A stretch of DNA of 64,000 nt from Nonomuraea turkmeniaca (GTDB lineage: Bacteria; Actinomycetota; Actinomycetes; Streptosporangiales; Streptosporangiaceae), in NCBI RefSeq assembly GCF_005889735.1, contig NZ_VCKY01000009.1, positions 28,369-92,368 on the forward strand. Reading direction: 5' to 3'. This document shows, piece by piece, positions 18,918-27,804 of this stretch (position 1 is its first letter; every line of letters begins with the position of its first letter). The position numbers and the translations under genes were made by a program. The notes under the pieces are model-generated. The model was not told where the DNA came from. It worked only from the letters and a program-made list of their open reading frames with translations, and did no database searches.

Positions 18918-19673
18918 CTACTCGGCGCCCAGGCGCTCCAGCACGGCGTCGCTGACGTCGAAGTTGGCGAAGACGTTCTGCACGTCGTCGCTGTCCTCCA
19001 GCGCCTCGATGAGGCGGAACACCTTCTTGGCGCCGTCCTCGTCCAGCGGCACGCTCATCGTCGGCAGGAAGCCCGACTCCGCCGAGTCGTAGTCGATCCC
19101 GGCCTCCTGCAGCGCCTTGCGCACCGGCACCAGGTCGCCGGCCTCGGAGACGACCTCGAACGAGTCGCCCAGGTCGTTGACCTCCTCGGCGCCCGCCTCC
19201 AGCACGGCCATCAGCACGGTGTCCTCGTCGAGCCCGTCCTTGGGCACGATGACGACGCCCTTGCGGTTGAACATGTAGGACACGGACCCGGGGTCGGCCA
19301 GGGAGCCGCCGTTGCGGGTCAGCGCGACCCGCACCTCGGAGGCGGCGCGGTTGCGGTTGTCGGTGAGGCACTCGATGAGCACCGCGACGCCGCCGGGCGC
19401 GTAACCCTCGTACATGATGGTCTGCCAGTCGGCGCCGCCGGCCTCCAGGCCGCCACCGCGCTTGCGGGCCCGCTCGATGTTGTCGTTGGGCACGGAGTTC
19501 TTCTTCGCCTTGAAGATGGCGTCGAAGAGGGTGGGGTTGGCGTCCGGGTCAGGGCCACCGGTGCGGGCCGCCACTTCGATGTTCTTGATGAGCTTGGCGA
19601 ACAGCTTGCCCCGCTTGGCGTCGAGCGCGGCCTTCTTGTGCTTCGTCGTCGCCCATTTGGAGTGGCCGGACAT
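18918..19673 (-). CDS. yebC: YebC/PmpR family regulatory protein
   Basis: 251-aa member of the YebC/TACO1 family. Members have been described as DNA-binding regulators and, more recently, as ribosome-associated factors easing translation of difficult motifs. The N-terminal signature [20 protein letters not shown] and the central [10 protein letters not shown] and [20 protein letters not shown] are intact. The start is three bases after the pdxT stop, so the two are translated together. ruvC, its usual downstream neighbour, is displaced by two inserted genes. Confidence 0.93.
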   Translation of the reverse strand: MSGHSKWATTKHKKAALDAKRGKLFAKLIKNIEVAARTGGPDPDANPTLFDAIFKAKKNSVPNDNIERARKRGGGLEAGGADWQTIMYEGYAPGGVAVLIECLTDNRNRAASEVRVALTRNGGSLADPGSVSYMFNRKGVVIVPKDGLDEDTVLMAVLEAGAEEVNDLGDSFEVVSEAGDLVPVRKALQEAGIDYDSAESGFLPTMSVPLDEDGAKKVFRLIEALEDSDDVQNVFANFDVSDAVLERLGAE

Positions 19674-19676
19674 TAC

Positions 19677-20255
19677 TTAGAGCTCCCTAACCATGTCTAC
19701 GAAGTAACGGTGCACGCGAGCGTCCCCGGTGAGTTCGGGGTGGAACGATGTCGCGAGCAGCGGACCTTGACGGACTGCGACGATCCTATCCCCAGGCTCG
19801 CACCGGCCCAGCACTTCCACGTCGGCGCCGAGGGATTCGACCCAGGGGGCGCGGATGAACACCGCGTGCACCCGTCCGCCCGCGAAGTCCAGATCCGACT
19901 CGAACGAGTCCACCTGACGACCGAACGCGTTGCGCCTGACCACCATGTCGATGCCGCCGATCGTCTGCTGCCCGGCGATGCCGTCCTCGATCCTGTCGGC
20001 CAGCATGATCATGCCGGCGCAGGAGCCGTAGGCGGGCATGCCTTCCTTGACCCGCATCCGCAGCGGCTGGAGCATGTCGAAGGTCTCGGCGAGCTTCCAC
20101 ATGGTGGTGGACTCGCCGCCGGGGATGACGAGGGCGTCGACCGCGTCCAGCTCGGCCGGTCTGCGGACGGCGTGGGCCGTCGCGCCTGCCTCCTGAAGCA
20201 TGCGCACATGCTCGCGCACGTCTCCTTGGAGAGCGAGTACACCGATCGTGGGCAC
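19677..20255 (-). CDS. pdxT: Pyridoxal 5'-phosphate synthase glutaminase subunit
   Basis: Class I amidotransferase, 192 aa, which releases ammonia from glutamine for PdxS in the DXP-independent vitamin B6 pathway. Motifs: N-terminal [13 protein letters not shown], oxyanion region [11 protein letters not shown], nucleophile Cys in [10 protein letters not shown] (about residue 79), and the His-Glu pair in SFHPELT (about 170-176). Usually it directly follows pdxS; here about 3.7 kb of other genes separate them. Start ATG at 20255. Confidence 0.94.
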   Translation of the reverse strand: MPTIGVLALQGDVREHVRMLQEAGATAHAVRRPAELDAVDALVIPGGESTTMWKLAETFDMLQPLRMRVKEGMPAYGSCAGMIMLADRIEDGIAGQQTIGGIDMVVRRNAFGRQVDSFESDLDFAGGRVHAVFIRAPWVESLGADVEVLGRCEPGDRIVAVRQGPLLATSFHPELTGDARVHRYFVDMVREL

Positions 20256-20318
20256 AGTCGATCCTTCCGTCTGGGTGCGGGTTCCGACAATTCAACACCA
20301 GGATGGCCTGGCATCTTC

Positions 20319-21170
20319 CTACAGCGCCAGCTTGACGTAGACGGGCTTGTGGTCGGACAGGGTCACGCGGCGGTCGACGTGGCAGCGCCGCACCGTGCCT
20401 TTGGGGGCGAACAGGTAGTCGAGCTTCTTGCCCTCGCGGGTCCAGCGTCCGGTGCGCCGCGCGCCGCGCTGGTCGCATTCCTGGTACGCCCGGTAGAACG
20501 GCACGACGGCGCGGCGGCCCGCGGCGCTGCCGTACCCGCTGTCCGGGGGCGCCACGTTGAGGTCGCCGCCGATGATCGCGCGGTAGCCGGGCTTGGTGGC
20601 GAGCTCGAGCAGCCGCTTGAGCTGCCGGGTTCGGTACGGGGCGCCGGGCTGCCGGTCGTCGTACTGGGCGCCGGAGGACAGGTGGGTGCCGCAGGCGTGG
20701 ACCTTCCTGGCGGGGACGGTCGCGCAGACGGCGGCGCGCTTGACGTACCAGGGCGGCGCGGGCAGCGGGTGGATCTTGAACGTGGCGTCGCCCGCCACCG
20801 CTACGGCGATGCTCTGCGCGCCCCGGGGACGCCCTAGCCGGTCGGGGTGGCACGCGTACGGGGCGCCGCCGCCCGCGAGCAGGCCCCACGAGCCGATGGT
20901 CCATCGGCGGCCGGTGCGCTGCTCCAGCCATGACTTCAGGGTGCCGGTCGCGCCCGTGCAGAACTCCTGCAGGAAGATCACATCGGGCTTGACCGGCTGG
21001 TTGAGCGCGTACGTGCCGATCGTCTCCGCCAGTTCGACCGAGCTCGCGCGATAGAGGCGGCAGTCGGAGTTGGTGCCGGTGCAGACGTTCCAGGTCATCA
21101 CCGACAGCTGGTCGACACGCGCGGGCGCCGTGAGCAACCCGGCCACAAGCAGCAGCACGTGTCCCACCAT
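20319..21170 (-). CDS. Secreted endonuclease/exonuclease/phosphatase-fold protein
   Basis: 283 aa with a signal peptide (about 1-17, MVGHVLLLVAGLLTAPA) and an EEP domain of the DNase I-like fold: MTWNVCTGTN, FLQEFCTG, HLSSGAQYDDR, IGGDLNVAP and a C-terminal SDHKPVYV. These supply the metal-binding Asn and Glu and the catalytic Asp-His pair. The substrate may be nucleic acid or a phosphoester; not determinable. The ATG start lies at the centre of a 20-bp palindrome. It sits in the block separating pdxS from pdxT. Confidence 0.8.
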   Translation of the reverse strand: MVGHVLLLVAGLLTAPARVDQLSVMTWNVCTGTNSDCRLYRASSVELAETIGTYALNQPVKPDVIFLQEFCTGATGTLKSWLEQRTGRRWTIGSWGLLAGGGAPYACHPDRLGRPRGAQSIAVAVAGDATFKIHPLPAPPWYVKRAAVCATVPARKVHACGTHLSSGAQYDDRQPGAPYRTRQLKRLLELATKPGYRAIIGGDLNVAPPDSGYGSAAGRRAVVPFYRAYQECDQRGARRTGRWTREGKKLDYLFAPKGTVRRCHVDRRVTLSDHKPVYVKLAL

Positions 21171-21179
21171 GGTGGGACA
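21160..21179. other. Perfect 20-bp palindrome centred on a start codon
   Basis: TGTCCCACCATGGTGGGACA is its own reverse complement, and its central CATG contains the start codon of the EEP gene. It could be an operator, a translation-blocking hairpin or a terminator for the upstream MFS remnant. Confidence 0.6.
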
Positions 21180-21181
21180 TC

Positions 21182-21702
21182 CTAGCGAGCGGGCACCGGC
21201 TCGGCGCCGACGTGCACGAGGGCGCTCAGGTGGTGGCGCTTGAGGTACAGGATGGCCATGGCGACCAGGCAGCAGGCGGCGCCCAGCGCGTACGGCACGG
21301 CGACGCCGATCTCCTCACCCGGCTTCGTGGCGAGGAACGGGGCGAGCGCGCCACCCATCCAGCGGACGAAGTTGTAGCCCGCGGAGGCGACGGGCCTGGG
21401 CGCGTCGGAGACCTCCATGGCGGACTCGGTGAAGACGGTGTTGTTGAGCCCGATGGGGATGCCGGACAGGATCGTGCACACGATGATCCCGGTGTGGATC
21501 CCGGCGTGCCCGGACAGCGCGATGCCGATCTGCAGAACGGCCAGCAGGGCCAGCGACAGGTGCAGCACCTTCACGGAGCCGACCCTGCGCTGGAGCGGTG
21601 GCGCGCCGAAGACCGAGGCCAGCGCCACGCAGACGCCCCAGCCGAAGAGGACGGCGCCGAGCCCGTACGGGGACGGCGCAGGATTCCGCCGCCGGCTGTC
21701 AT
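21182..21702 (-). pseudogene. MFS transporter remnant (N-terminal half deleted)
   Basis: The readable part (148 residues from 21628) is the C-terminal half of a major facilitator efflux pump, with four membrane helices and the segment IPIGLNNTVFTESAMEV. Upstream, a proper start is still present: ATG 21702 behind AAGGAG, ten bases after the marR stop. Its frame (MTAGGGILRRP) does not match the transporter frame (YGLGAVLFGWGVCVA), and most of the first half is missing. A deletion with frameshift therefore joined the first few codons to the second half. Probably non-functional. It pairs with the damaged marR upstream. Confidence 0.75.
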
Positions 21703-21711
21703 GCGTGCTCC

Positions 21712-22059
21712 TTACTGGGGTTTTCCGCCGAGCTTGGCCAGGACCGGTAGCGCGGCCGCGAGCGCGGCCCGCTCCTCGCCGGTGAGCGCGGCCAGCTCCG
21801 TGGTCAGGTGGGCGATCCTGGCCTGCCGCACGGCGCGCAGCCGGTCGCGGCCCTCGCCGGTCAGCTCGACCGTCCTGACGCGCGCGTCCGCCGGGTCGGA
21901 GCCGCGGGCCACCAGGCCGGCGTCCTCCAGGCGGTTGATCTGCACGGTCATGGTCGGCAGCTGTACGGCGTGCTCTTCGGCCAGCTCGGTCATGCGTCGG
22001 GGGCCGTGTTCCAGCGAGCCGAGCACGGCGTACTGCTACTTGGCCTGGCTGATATTCCG
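21712..22059 (-). pseudogene. MarR-family regulator, 5'-truncated
   Basis: The sequence encodes a MarR winged helix (MTELAEEHAVQLPTMTVQINRLEDAGLV, wing RGSDPADARVRTVELT) and C-terminal dimer helices. The first 35-45 residues normally present are missing. Upstream of GTG 22026 the frame continues as ISQAK-stop-QYAVLGSLEHGP: a TAG at 22036-22038 interrupts what looks like a continuous helix, possibly through a 6-bp insertion. The phoD terminator then follows. No ribosome site precedes GTG 22026. It would have controlled the adjacent MFS pump, also broken. Confidence 0.7.
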
Positions 22060-22066
22060 GCGGAGA

Positions 22067-22090
22067 AAGCCCGGCCGTACGGCCGGGCTT
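22067..22090 (-). terminator. 24-bp palindromic terminator after phoD
   Basis: Perfect palindrome AAGCCCGGCCGT / ACGGCCGGGCTT, followed on the minus strand by TTTC, 7 bases past the phoD stop. Confidence 0.8.
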
Positions 22091-22097
22091 CTGATCG

Positions 22098-23777
22098 TCA
22101 GGGGCGCTCGGTCTCCAGGCGGACCGTCTCCTCGACGGTCATCGGCGCCGTACGCAGGACCGTCGGGTCGAGCGGCCTCAGGTACGTCTGCTGCACCCCC
22201 GGCACGCGGTCCTCGACGACGAACGTGGCCCGGGTGTGAACGTCGGCGCCCGGCTCGGTCACCCGGGGCACGACCTTGAAGTCGGCCGACATCTGCTCCC
22301 GCTCGATCTTCGTCAGCACGTATCCGCGCTGGTTGTTGTAGAACTTCAGATGCGGGTTGATCGTCAGGAACGGATGCGTGGCCGGGTCGGAGTCGGCCCC
22401 GTTCCCGCCGGTGGAGATCGACGAGGCCACCAGCTCCGCCCCCACCGACGGCCCGGTCGGGTCGTCGTAGTCGAGCTTGAGGTCGCTGGCCCAGTGCGCG
22501 TGCACGTCGCCGGTCAGCACGACGGGGTTGCGCACCTCGGCGTCGATCCAGCCCTGCGTGATGCGGCGGCGGGAGGCGACGTAGCCGTCCCAGGCGTCCT
22601 GGCTGGTGATCTTGGCGGGGCCGGCGTTGTTGTCACGCTGGGCGAAGAAGACCTGCTGCCCGAGGATGTCCCACTGCGCCCGCGAGTGGCGGAACCCGTC
22701 CATCAACCACGCCTCCTGCTCGGCCCCGGTGATCGAGCGGGCCGGGTCGACGGAGGCGGGACAGTCCTTGTAGCCGTCGCCGCAGCCCTGGTCGTCGCGG
22801 TACTGGCGGGTGTCGAGCATGTGGAAGGTGGCCATCCTGCCCCAGCGGATGCGCCGGTAGAGCTGCATGTCGATGCCGCGCGGGATGGAGGTGCGGCGCA
22901 GCGGCATGTTCTCGTAGTAGGCGCGGAAGGCGGCCTCGCGGCGGGTCAGGAAGCCCGGCTGCGGGACCTCGGGCTTCTCGGGCACCTCGTCGGCCCAGTT
23001 GTTGTCCAGCTCGTGGTCGTCCCACACGACCAGCCAGGGCGCGGCGGCGTGCGCGACCTGCAGGTCGGGGTCGGCCTTGTACTGGGCGTGACGCTGGCGG
23101 TAGTTGGCCAGGGTCTCGGTCTCGGGGCCTTCGTGGTGGCGGATGTTGCCGCCGGGGATGGTGTAGGTGTTCTTGGTGTACTCGTACTGGTAGTCGCCCA
23201 GGTGCAGGATCAGGTCGGGGTGCTCCTCGGCCAGCCTGCGGTAGGAGGTGAAGTAGCCGTGCTCGAACTGGGCGCAGGAGACGAACGCCATGGCCAGGCC
23301 GCCGCCGTACGACAGGGGGTGCGGGGCGGTGCGGGTGCGGCCGGCGGGCGAGACGTACGGGCCGACGCGGAAGCGGTACCAGTACTCGCGGTCGGAGCTC
23401 AGGTTCTGCACCTCGACGTGGACGCTGTGGCCCCACTCCGGGGCGGCCACGGCGACACCGGAGCGGACGACGCGGCGAAGGCGCTCGTCGGCGTACACCT
23501 GCCACTGCACGGTGAACGGACGCTGCGGCATGCCGCCGAGGCCGTCCTCGGCGAGCGGCTCCTGGGCGAGCCTGGTCCACAACACGAAACCCTCGTGGTC
23601 GGGGTCGCCGGAGGCCACGCCCAACGTGAACGGGTCGGCGCGCAGCCCGCGCGAGGCCAGGCTCTGGGCGGTCTCGGCGGCGGGGTCGTCGGCGTGCGCG
23701 GCGGTGGCCGGGATGGCCGCGGCGGCGCCCGCCGCTAAACCGGTGACGAGGAAGTGCCGGCGGTTCAGCTTGGACAT
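22098..23777 (-). CDS. phoD: Tat-exported PhoD-type alkaline phosphatase
   Basis: 559-aa phosphodiesterase/phosphomonoesterase of the PhoD family, secreted folded. The Tat signal is RRHFLVTG (residues 6-13), followed by a hydrophobic stretch and an Ala-rich cleavage region near 28. An N-terminal beta domain (about 45-150) precedes the metallophosphatase core: SCAQFEHG, LHLGDYQYEY, VWDDHELDNNW and LTGDVHAHW. The iron/calcium ligands expected for PhoD (Cys, Asp, Asn, His) appear present. It would free phosphate from organic sources. No clear PHO box was found upstream. Has its own terminator; in the block that splits pdxS from pdxT. Confidence 0.92.
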   Translation of the reverse strand: MSKLNRRHFLVTGLAAGAAAAIPATAAHADDPAAETAQSLASRGLRADPFTLGVASGDPDHEGFVLWTRLAQEPLAEDGLGGMPQRPFTVQWQVYADERLRRVVRSGVAVAAPEWGHSVHVEVQNLSSDREYWYRFRVGPYVSPAGRTRTAPHPLSYGGGLAMAFVSCAQFEHGYFTSYRRLAEEHPDLILHLGDYQYEYTKNTYTIPGGNIRHHEGPETETLANYRQRHAQYKADPDLQVAHAAAPWLVVWDDHELDNNWADEVPEKPEVPQPGFLTRREAAFRAYYENMPLRRTSIPRGIDMQLYRRIRWGRMATFHMLDTRQYRDDQGCGDGYKDCPASVDPARSITGAEQEAWLMDGFRHSRAQWDILGQQVFFAQRDNNAGPAKITSQDAWDGYVASRRRITQGWIDAEVRNPVVLTGDVHAHWASDLKLDYDDPTGPSVGAELVASSISTGGNGADSDPATHPFLTINPHLKFYNNQRGYVLTKIEREQMSADFKVVPRVTEPGADVHTRATFVVEDRVPGVQQTYLRPLDPTVLRTAPMTVEETVRLETERP

Positions 23778-23867
23778 CAGTGGCTCCTGGGACGATCGAG
23801 GGTGAGGGGGTTTCCCGTAGCCTTACTGACGATCATGACTGCGTAGTTAACACCGCACAACACGAAA

Positions 23868-23899
23868 AAGACGACATCCTTCGCGGATGTCGCCTCTTT
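23868..23899 (-). terminator. Intrinsic terminator after pdxS
   Basis: CGACATCC / GGATGTCG stem with 5-nt loop, followed on the minus strand by GTCTTTTT. It lies about 95 bases past the pdxS stop and ends that transcript before phoD. Confidence 0.8.
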
Positions 23900-23994
23900 C
23901 GGAAATTTCCGTCGTCACCGTCGCCCGGTGGCACCCCCGCCCGCAGTGATCATCTCACCGGAGGCAGGTGCGTGGCCCGCAACGACGCGCCGGA

Positions 23995-24903
23995 CTACCA
24001 GCCGCGCTCGGCCAGGCGGTGCGGCTGGGGGATCTCGTCGACGTTGATGCCGACCATGGCCTCGCCCAGGCCGCGCGAGACCTTGGCGAGGACGTCGGGG
24101 TCGTCGTGGAAGGTGGTGGCCTTGACGATGGCCGCGGCGCGCTTGGCCGGGTCGCCCGACTTGAAGATGCCCGAGCCCACGAACACGCCCTCGGCGCCCA
24201 GCTGCATCATCATCGCGGCGTCGGCCGGGGTGGCGATGCCGCCCGCGGTGAACAGCACGACCGGCAGCTTGCCCGCCTTGGCGACCTCGGCGACCAGCTC
24301 ATACGGGGCCTGCAGCTCCTTGGCGGCCACGTACAGCTCGTCCTCGGGCAGCGAGGCGAGCCGCTTGATCTCGGCGCGGATGGTGCGCATGTGGGTGACG
24401 GCGTTGGAGACGTCGCCGGTGCCCGCCTCGCCCTTGGAACGGATCATGGCAGCGCCCTCGGTGATGCGGCGCAGCGCCTCGCCCAGGTTGGTGGCGCCGC
24501 ACACGAACGGCACCGTGAACTGCCACTTGTCGATGTGGTTGGCGTAGTCGGCCGGAGTCAGCACCTCCGACTCGTCGACGTAGTCCACGCCGAGCGACTG
24601 CAGCACCCGGGCCTCGACGAAGTGGCCGATGCGGGCCTTGGCCATGACGGGGATCGACACGGCGCTGATGATGCCGTCGATCATGTCGGGGTCGCTCATC
24701 CTGGACACGCCGCCCTGCGCGCGGATGTCGGCGGGAACGCGCTCGAGCGCCATGACCGCGACAGCGCCGGCGTCCTCCGCGATCTTCGCCTGCTCGGGGG
24801 TGACGACGTCCATGATGACGCCGCCCTTGAGCATCTCGGCCATGCCACGCTTGACGCGGGCGGTTCCGGTGACGGGGGTGTTTTCTGGCGTGCTGCTGGA
24901 CAC
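23995..24903 (-). CDS. pdxS: Pyridoxal 5'-phosphate synthase lyase subunit
   Basis: Forms PLP from ribose 5-phosphate, glyceraldehyde 3-phosphate and ammonia supplied by PdxT. About 302 aa, a TIM barrel that assembles as a dodecamer. Catalytic lysines lie in MKGG-like [11 protein letters not shown] and in [11 protein letters not shown]; the phosphate loop GEAGTG and [13 protein letters not shown] are intact. The start is taken at GTG 24903 (behind GAGG); ATG 24909 and GTG 24915 are equally open. It lies apart from pdxT and is closed by a strong terminator, so the two subunits come from separate transcripts. Confidence 0.94.
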   Translation of the reverse strand: MSSSTPENTPVTGTARVKRGMAEMLKGGVIMDVVTPEQAKIAEDAGAVAVMALERVPADIRAQGGVSRMSDPDMIDGIISAVSIPVMAKARIGHFVEARVLQSLGVDYVDESEVLTPADYANHIDKWQFTVPFVCGATNLGEALRRITEGAAMIRSKGEAGTGDVSNAVTHMRTIRAEIKRLASLPEDELYVAAKELQAPYELVAEVAKAGKLPVVLFTAGGIATPADAAMMMQLGAEGVFVGSGIFKSGDPAKRAAAIVKATTFHDDPDVLAKVSRGLGEAMVGINVDEIPQPHRLAERGW

Positions 24904-25029
24904 GGTCATCCTCACGAGCTCTCAGGGCAGTCGGTAAGTTATCAAACCCATCGTAGGTCCTGGAGGACCCCTCCCCCGACATGCCAAGATGTCAGGATTT
25001 ATCGCCCATGTCGTTACATGTAGCAGCGA

Positions 25030-26043
25030 TCAGGGGATGACGGGTTTGCGGCTGGCGAGGGCCACCCAGACCTGGCCGGGCGCGAAGTTCATCGGCTCCC
25101 CGCTCTCAGTGGTGAACGTCGTGCCGTCCTTCTCCGATTCCCGTTCCCACCGCGCTTTGAAAGCTTTACCGTCGCGCAGCACGATCGCCGTGCCCTTGCC
25201 CGTGGTGTGCACCAGCGGCGTGTAGCTGTCGTTCTTGTCGTGGAACTGGGAGCGCTCGGTCTTGGTGTACTGGATGACGATCGTCGGAGCCCCGAGCTGC
25301 CCGCCCTCGGCGGCCATGTCCTTCTTGCCGTCCTGCCAGATCATCCACAGCTTGCGCTGCTCGGACCAGGCGAAGGTGAAGCGCGCGGCGGGCCACTTGA
25401 CGGTGTACGCCTTCTTGTCCACGCCGCCTTCGGCCGGCGCGTCGCCGAAGGTGAAGCCGATGTCCTTGGCCTTGCTCGCCTTGGGCGCCTTGGCCAGCAG
25501 CGGCTTGGTGTTGGCGAACAGGTTGTAGGGGGCGAAGCGGCCCGGCTGCCGGAAGTACGCCCCGGGATTGCGGGTGTCGCCGACGTCGTACAGGGACGCC
25601 TCGGCGATCAGCGGCAACATCAAGGACTGCGCGCCCGAGTAGGAGAAGGCCGGCTTGCCGAACATCGGCGCGATGTGCAGGTCGGAGATGCGGGCACTGC
25701 GGACCGGGCCCACCTTGGCGGGCAGCTTGGACGAGAAGATCGCCATGAGCCGGGTCAGCCCGGCCTCGACCTGCTCGACGTAGACGATGTCCGCGCTCTT
25801 GAGCCCCATCTGCGGCTTGCCCGCCGCCGTGTTCTCGATCTTCACGGCGAGCACCGGCTTGAGCTCGTCGTACGGCTTGCCGGTGAAGGGGTGCGCCGAC
25901 GCCTCGGCAGGCTCCTCGCTCGGCGCCACCGTGGCGGCCTGCGGCACCTGACCCGGAGCGGGCTCCTCCGACGAGCAGGCCGCAACGGGCAGCAGCACGG
26001 CCGCTCCGGCAAGTGTGAGCGTGATCATCCGGGGTAGCCGCAC
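25030..26043 (-). CDS. DUF3048 lipoprotein (YerB-like)
   Basis: 337-aa predicted lipoprotein. The signal peptide ends in the lipobox LPVAAC (Cys near residue 23), followed by an acidic/Pro-rich linker and a DUF3048 region (about 55-335) with VLAVKIENT and VGPVRSARISDLHIAPMFG. The family includes Bacillus YerB; its biochemical role is unknown. Start GTG 26043 is chosen because GAGGAG lies 9 nt upstream; GTG 26052 is too close to that site. No clear functional link to its neighbours. Confidence 0.8.
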   Translation of the reverse strand: MRLPRMITLTLAGAAVLLPVAACSSEEPAPGQVPQAATVAPSEEPAEASAHPFTGKPYDELKPVLAVKIENTAAGKPQMGLKSADIVYVEQVEAGLTRLMAIFSSKLPAKVGPVRSARISDLHIAPMFGKPAFSYSGAQSLMLPLIAEASLYDVGDTRNPGAYFRQPGRFAPYNLFANTKPLLAKAPKASKAKDIGFTFGDAPAEGGVDKKAYTVKWPAARFTFAWSEQRKLWMIWQDGKKDMAAEGGQLGAPTIVIQYTKTERSQFHDKNDSYTPLVHTTGKGTAIVLRDGKAFKARWERESEKDGTTFTTESGEPMNFAPGQVWVALASRKPVIP

Positions 26044-26057
26044 CTGCAACACTCCTC

Positions 26058-26083
26058 GCTTCAGCCCGAAAACGGGATGAAGC
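26058..26083 (-). terminator. Hairpin ending the PIM operon
   Basis: Imperfect 11-bp stem, arms GCTTCAGCCCG and CGGGATGAAGC with AAAA loop, 23 bases past the stop of the last PIM-operon gene. Confidence 0.6.
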
Positions 26084-26105
26084 TTACTGGCTTCCCCAAA
26101 TCAGG

Positions 26106-26648
26106 TCATTCAGTTGCCATAGTCGCAGGCGGATTGTCATCAATCTCAAAGAAATCGGGATACTCCGTGTGCCCCGCCAGGCGCAGGGTTCTCGCCAACC
26201 AGCGGCGCTGCGCCGTCCGGGTGACCGCCACCGCATTGTTATAGAAGCGCCGCGAGTAGACCACCTTGGCCACGGCCGTATCGAGCTCCTCCAGCAGGTC
26301 GCGGCCGCCGGGAGACTCCGACAACTTCTCCCTGAACCGCTCCTGGTCCACCGCCGCCCGCAGCGTCCGCGACAGGTCGCTCTCGGCGTGCTCGCGCTCC
26401 TCCGGTCCGGTGATCCTGGCCTCGTGGGCGGCCGCGGCCAGCACCAGCGACGTGGCCGGGTCCAGCAGGCGCGAGCCGGCCAGCTCCAGCACCACCGCCC
26501 TGCGCCGCATCAGCGCGGCGTCCAGCGACTCGCGGGCCAGCTCCAGGCGGATGTGCAGGCGATCGAGCCGGCCCGCCCGCCAGGAGACGTACACGGCCAT
26601 GAGCACCACGACGATGCCCGCGATCAGAACGACCATGGTGGAGGTCAC
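26106..26648 (-). CDS. LemA-like membrane-anchored helical protein
   Basis: 180 aa. One N-terminal membrane helix (about 5-23, MVVLIAGIVVVLMAVYV) is followed by long amphipathic helices and the segment YSRRFYNNAVAVTR, which matches the hallmark of LemA proteins. Function unknown. It follows pimA by 25 bp on the same strand and is probably the last gene of the pgsA-patA-pimA operon, so a link to envelope lipids is possible but unproven. Confidence 0.65.
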   Translation of the reverse strand: MTSTMVVLIAGIVVVLMAVYVSWRAGRLDRLHIRLELARESLDAALMRRRAVVLELAGSRLLDPATSLVLAAAAHEARITGPEEREHAESDLSRTLRAAVDQERFREKLSESPGGRDLLEELDTAVAKVVYSRRFYNNAVAVTRTAQRRWLARTLRLAGHTEYPDFFEIDDNPPATMATE

Positions 26649-26673
26649 CGATCATCCTCCCTGCCGCCCGCGG

Positions 26674-27804
26674 TCACAGATCCTCCTCCACGCGGCCCGC
26701 GCCGCTCGTGGTGACCGTCTCGTACACACGTACGACGTCCCGCGCCACCGTGGACCAGTCGTACTTCCTGACCGCCACCAGCGCCTCCGAGGCCAGCTTG
26801 GCGCGCCGCTCGGGCGCGTCGAGCAGCGCGGCCGCCTCGCGCGCCAGCGAGCCGGCGTCGCCGTTGGCGAACAACGCGCCCGCCTGCCCCTCGCCGAGCA
26901 CCCTGCGGAAGGCCGGGATGTCACTGGCCAGCACCGTGGCCCCGGAGGCCATGGCCTCGGCCAGCACGATGCCGAAGCTCTCCCCCCGCGTGTTGGGCGC
27001 GCAGAACACGTCGACCGAGTGATAGGCCCGGATCTTGTCCGCCTCGCTCACCATGCCCAGCACCGTCACCCGGTCGCGGAACCGCTTCGGCACCCGGTCG
27101 TAGACGTCCTTCTCGTCGCCCGGGCCGGCGATGAGCAGCTTCACCTCCGGCCGCTCGGCCGCCAGCGTCGCGAACGCCTCCAGCAGGATCGGCAGCCCTT
27201 TGCGCTCCTCGTCCATCCGCCCCAGGAAGCCGAGCGTGGCCCCGTCGGGCCCCCACCCGTCCAGCGGCTCGGCCTCGGTGTAGCGGGAGACGGTCACGCC
27301 GTTCGGGATGAGCACCGCGTCGCCGCCGAACTGCTCGACCAGGCTCTTGCGGGCCGCGTCGGAGACCGCGATGCGCCCGCTGAGCTTCTCCAGCGCGCTC
27401 TGCAGCAGCGGCTCGGCCACCGCGATGGCCCGCGAGCGCGACCACGACGCGTGGAAGGTGGCCACGATCGGCCCCTTCGCCGCCCAGCACGCCAGCACGC
27501 CCAGGCTCGGGATCAGCGGCTCGTGGATGTGCAGCACGTCGAACCGGCCCGTGCGCACCCACCGCCGCACCCGCGCCGCCGACAGGAAGCCGAACGACAT
27601 CCGGGCCACCGCCCCGTTGTACGGCACCGGAATCGCCCGCCCCGCACCCGTCACATAAGGGGGCAGCTCGTCGTCGTCGGCCGCCGGCGCGATCACCGAC
27701 ACGTCGTGCCCCTGCGCGATCAGCGCCTGCGCCAGGTCGTCGATGTGCTGCTTGACCCCGCCCGGCATGTCCCACGAGTAGGGGCACACGATGCCCACCT
27801 TCAT
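26674..27804 (-). CDS. pimA: Phosphatidyl-myo-inositol mannosyltransferase PimA
   Basis: GT-B fold, GT4-family enzyme that adds the first mannose from GDP-mannose to phosphatidylinositol at the inner leaflet, starting PIM synthesis. 376 aa. MKVGIVCPYSWDMPGGVKQH is the typical PimA start with its lipid-binding GG loop. VATFHASWSRS and the C-terminal donor-binding PNTRGESFGIVLAEAMASG (E-x7-E motif) are intact. The ATG overlaps the patA stop (ATGA). Third gene of pgsA-patA-pimA, the same order as in mycobacteria. Confidence 0.93.
   Translation of the reverse strand: MKVGIVCPYSWDMPGGVKQHIDDLAQALIAQGHDVSVIAPAADDDELPPYVTGAGRAIPVPYNGAVARMSFGFLSAARVRRWVRTGRFDVLHIHEPLIPSLGVLACWAAKGPIVATFHASWSRSRAIAVAEPLLQSALEKLSGRIAVSDAARKSLVEQFGGDAVLIPNGVTVSRYTEAEPLDGWGPDGATLGFLGRMDEERKGLPILLEAFATLAAERPEVKLLIAGPGDEKDVYDRVPKRFRDRVTVLGMVSEADKIRAYHSVDVFCAPNTRGESFGIVLAEAMASGATVLASDIPAFRRVLGEGQAGALFANGDAGSLAREAAALLDAPERRAKLASEALVAVRKYDWSTVARDVVRVYETVTTSGAGRVEEDL

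Noticed and set aside
23778..23994. PHO box before phoD
   Set aside because: No pair of GTTCACC-like direct repeats was found in the upstream region; only the pdxS terminator is clear.
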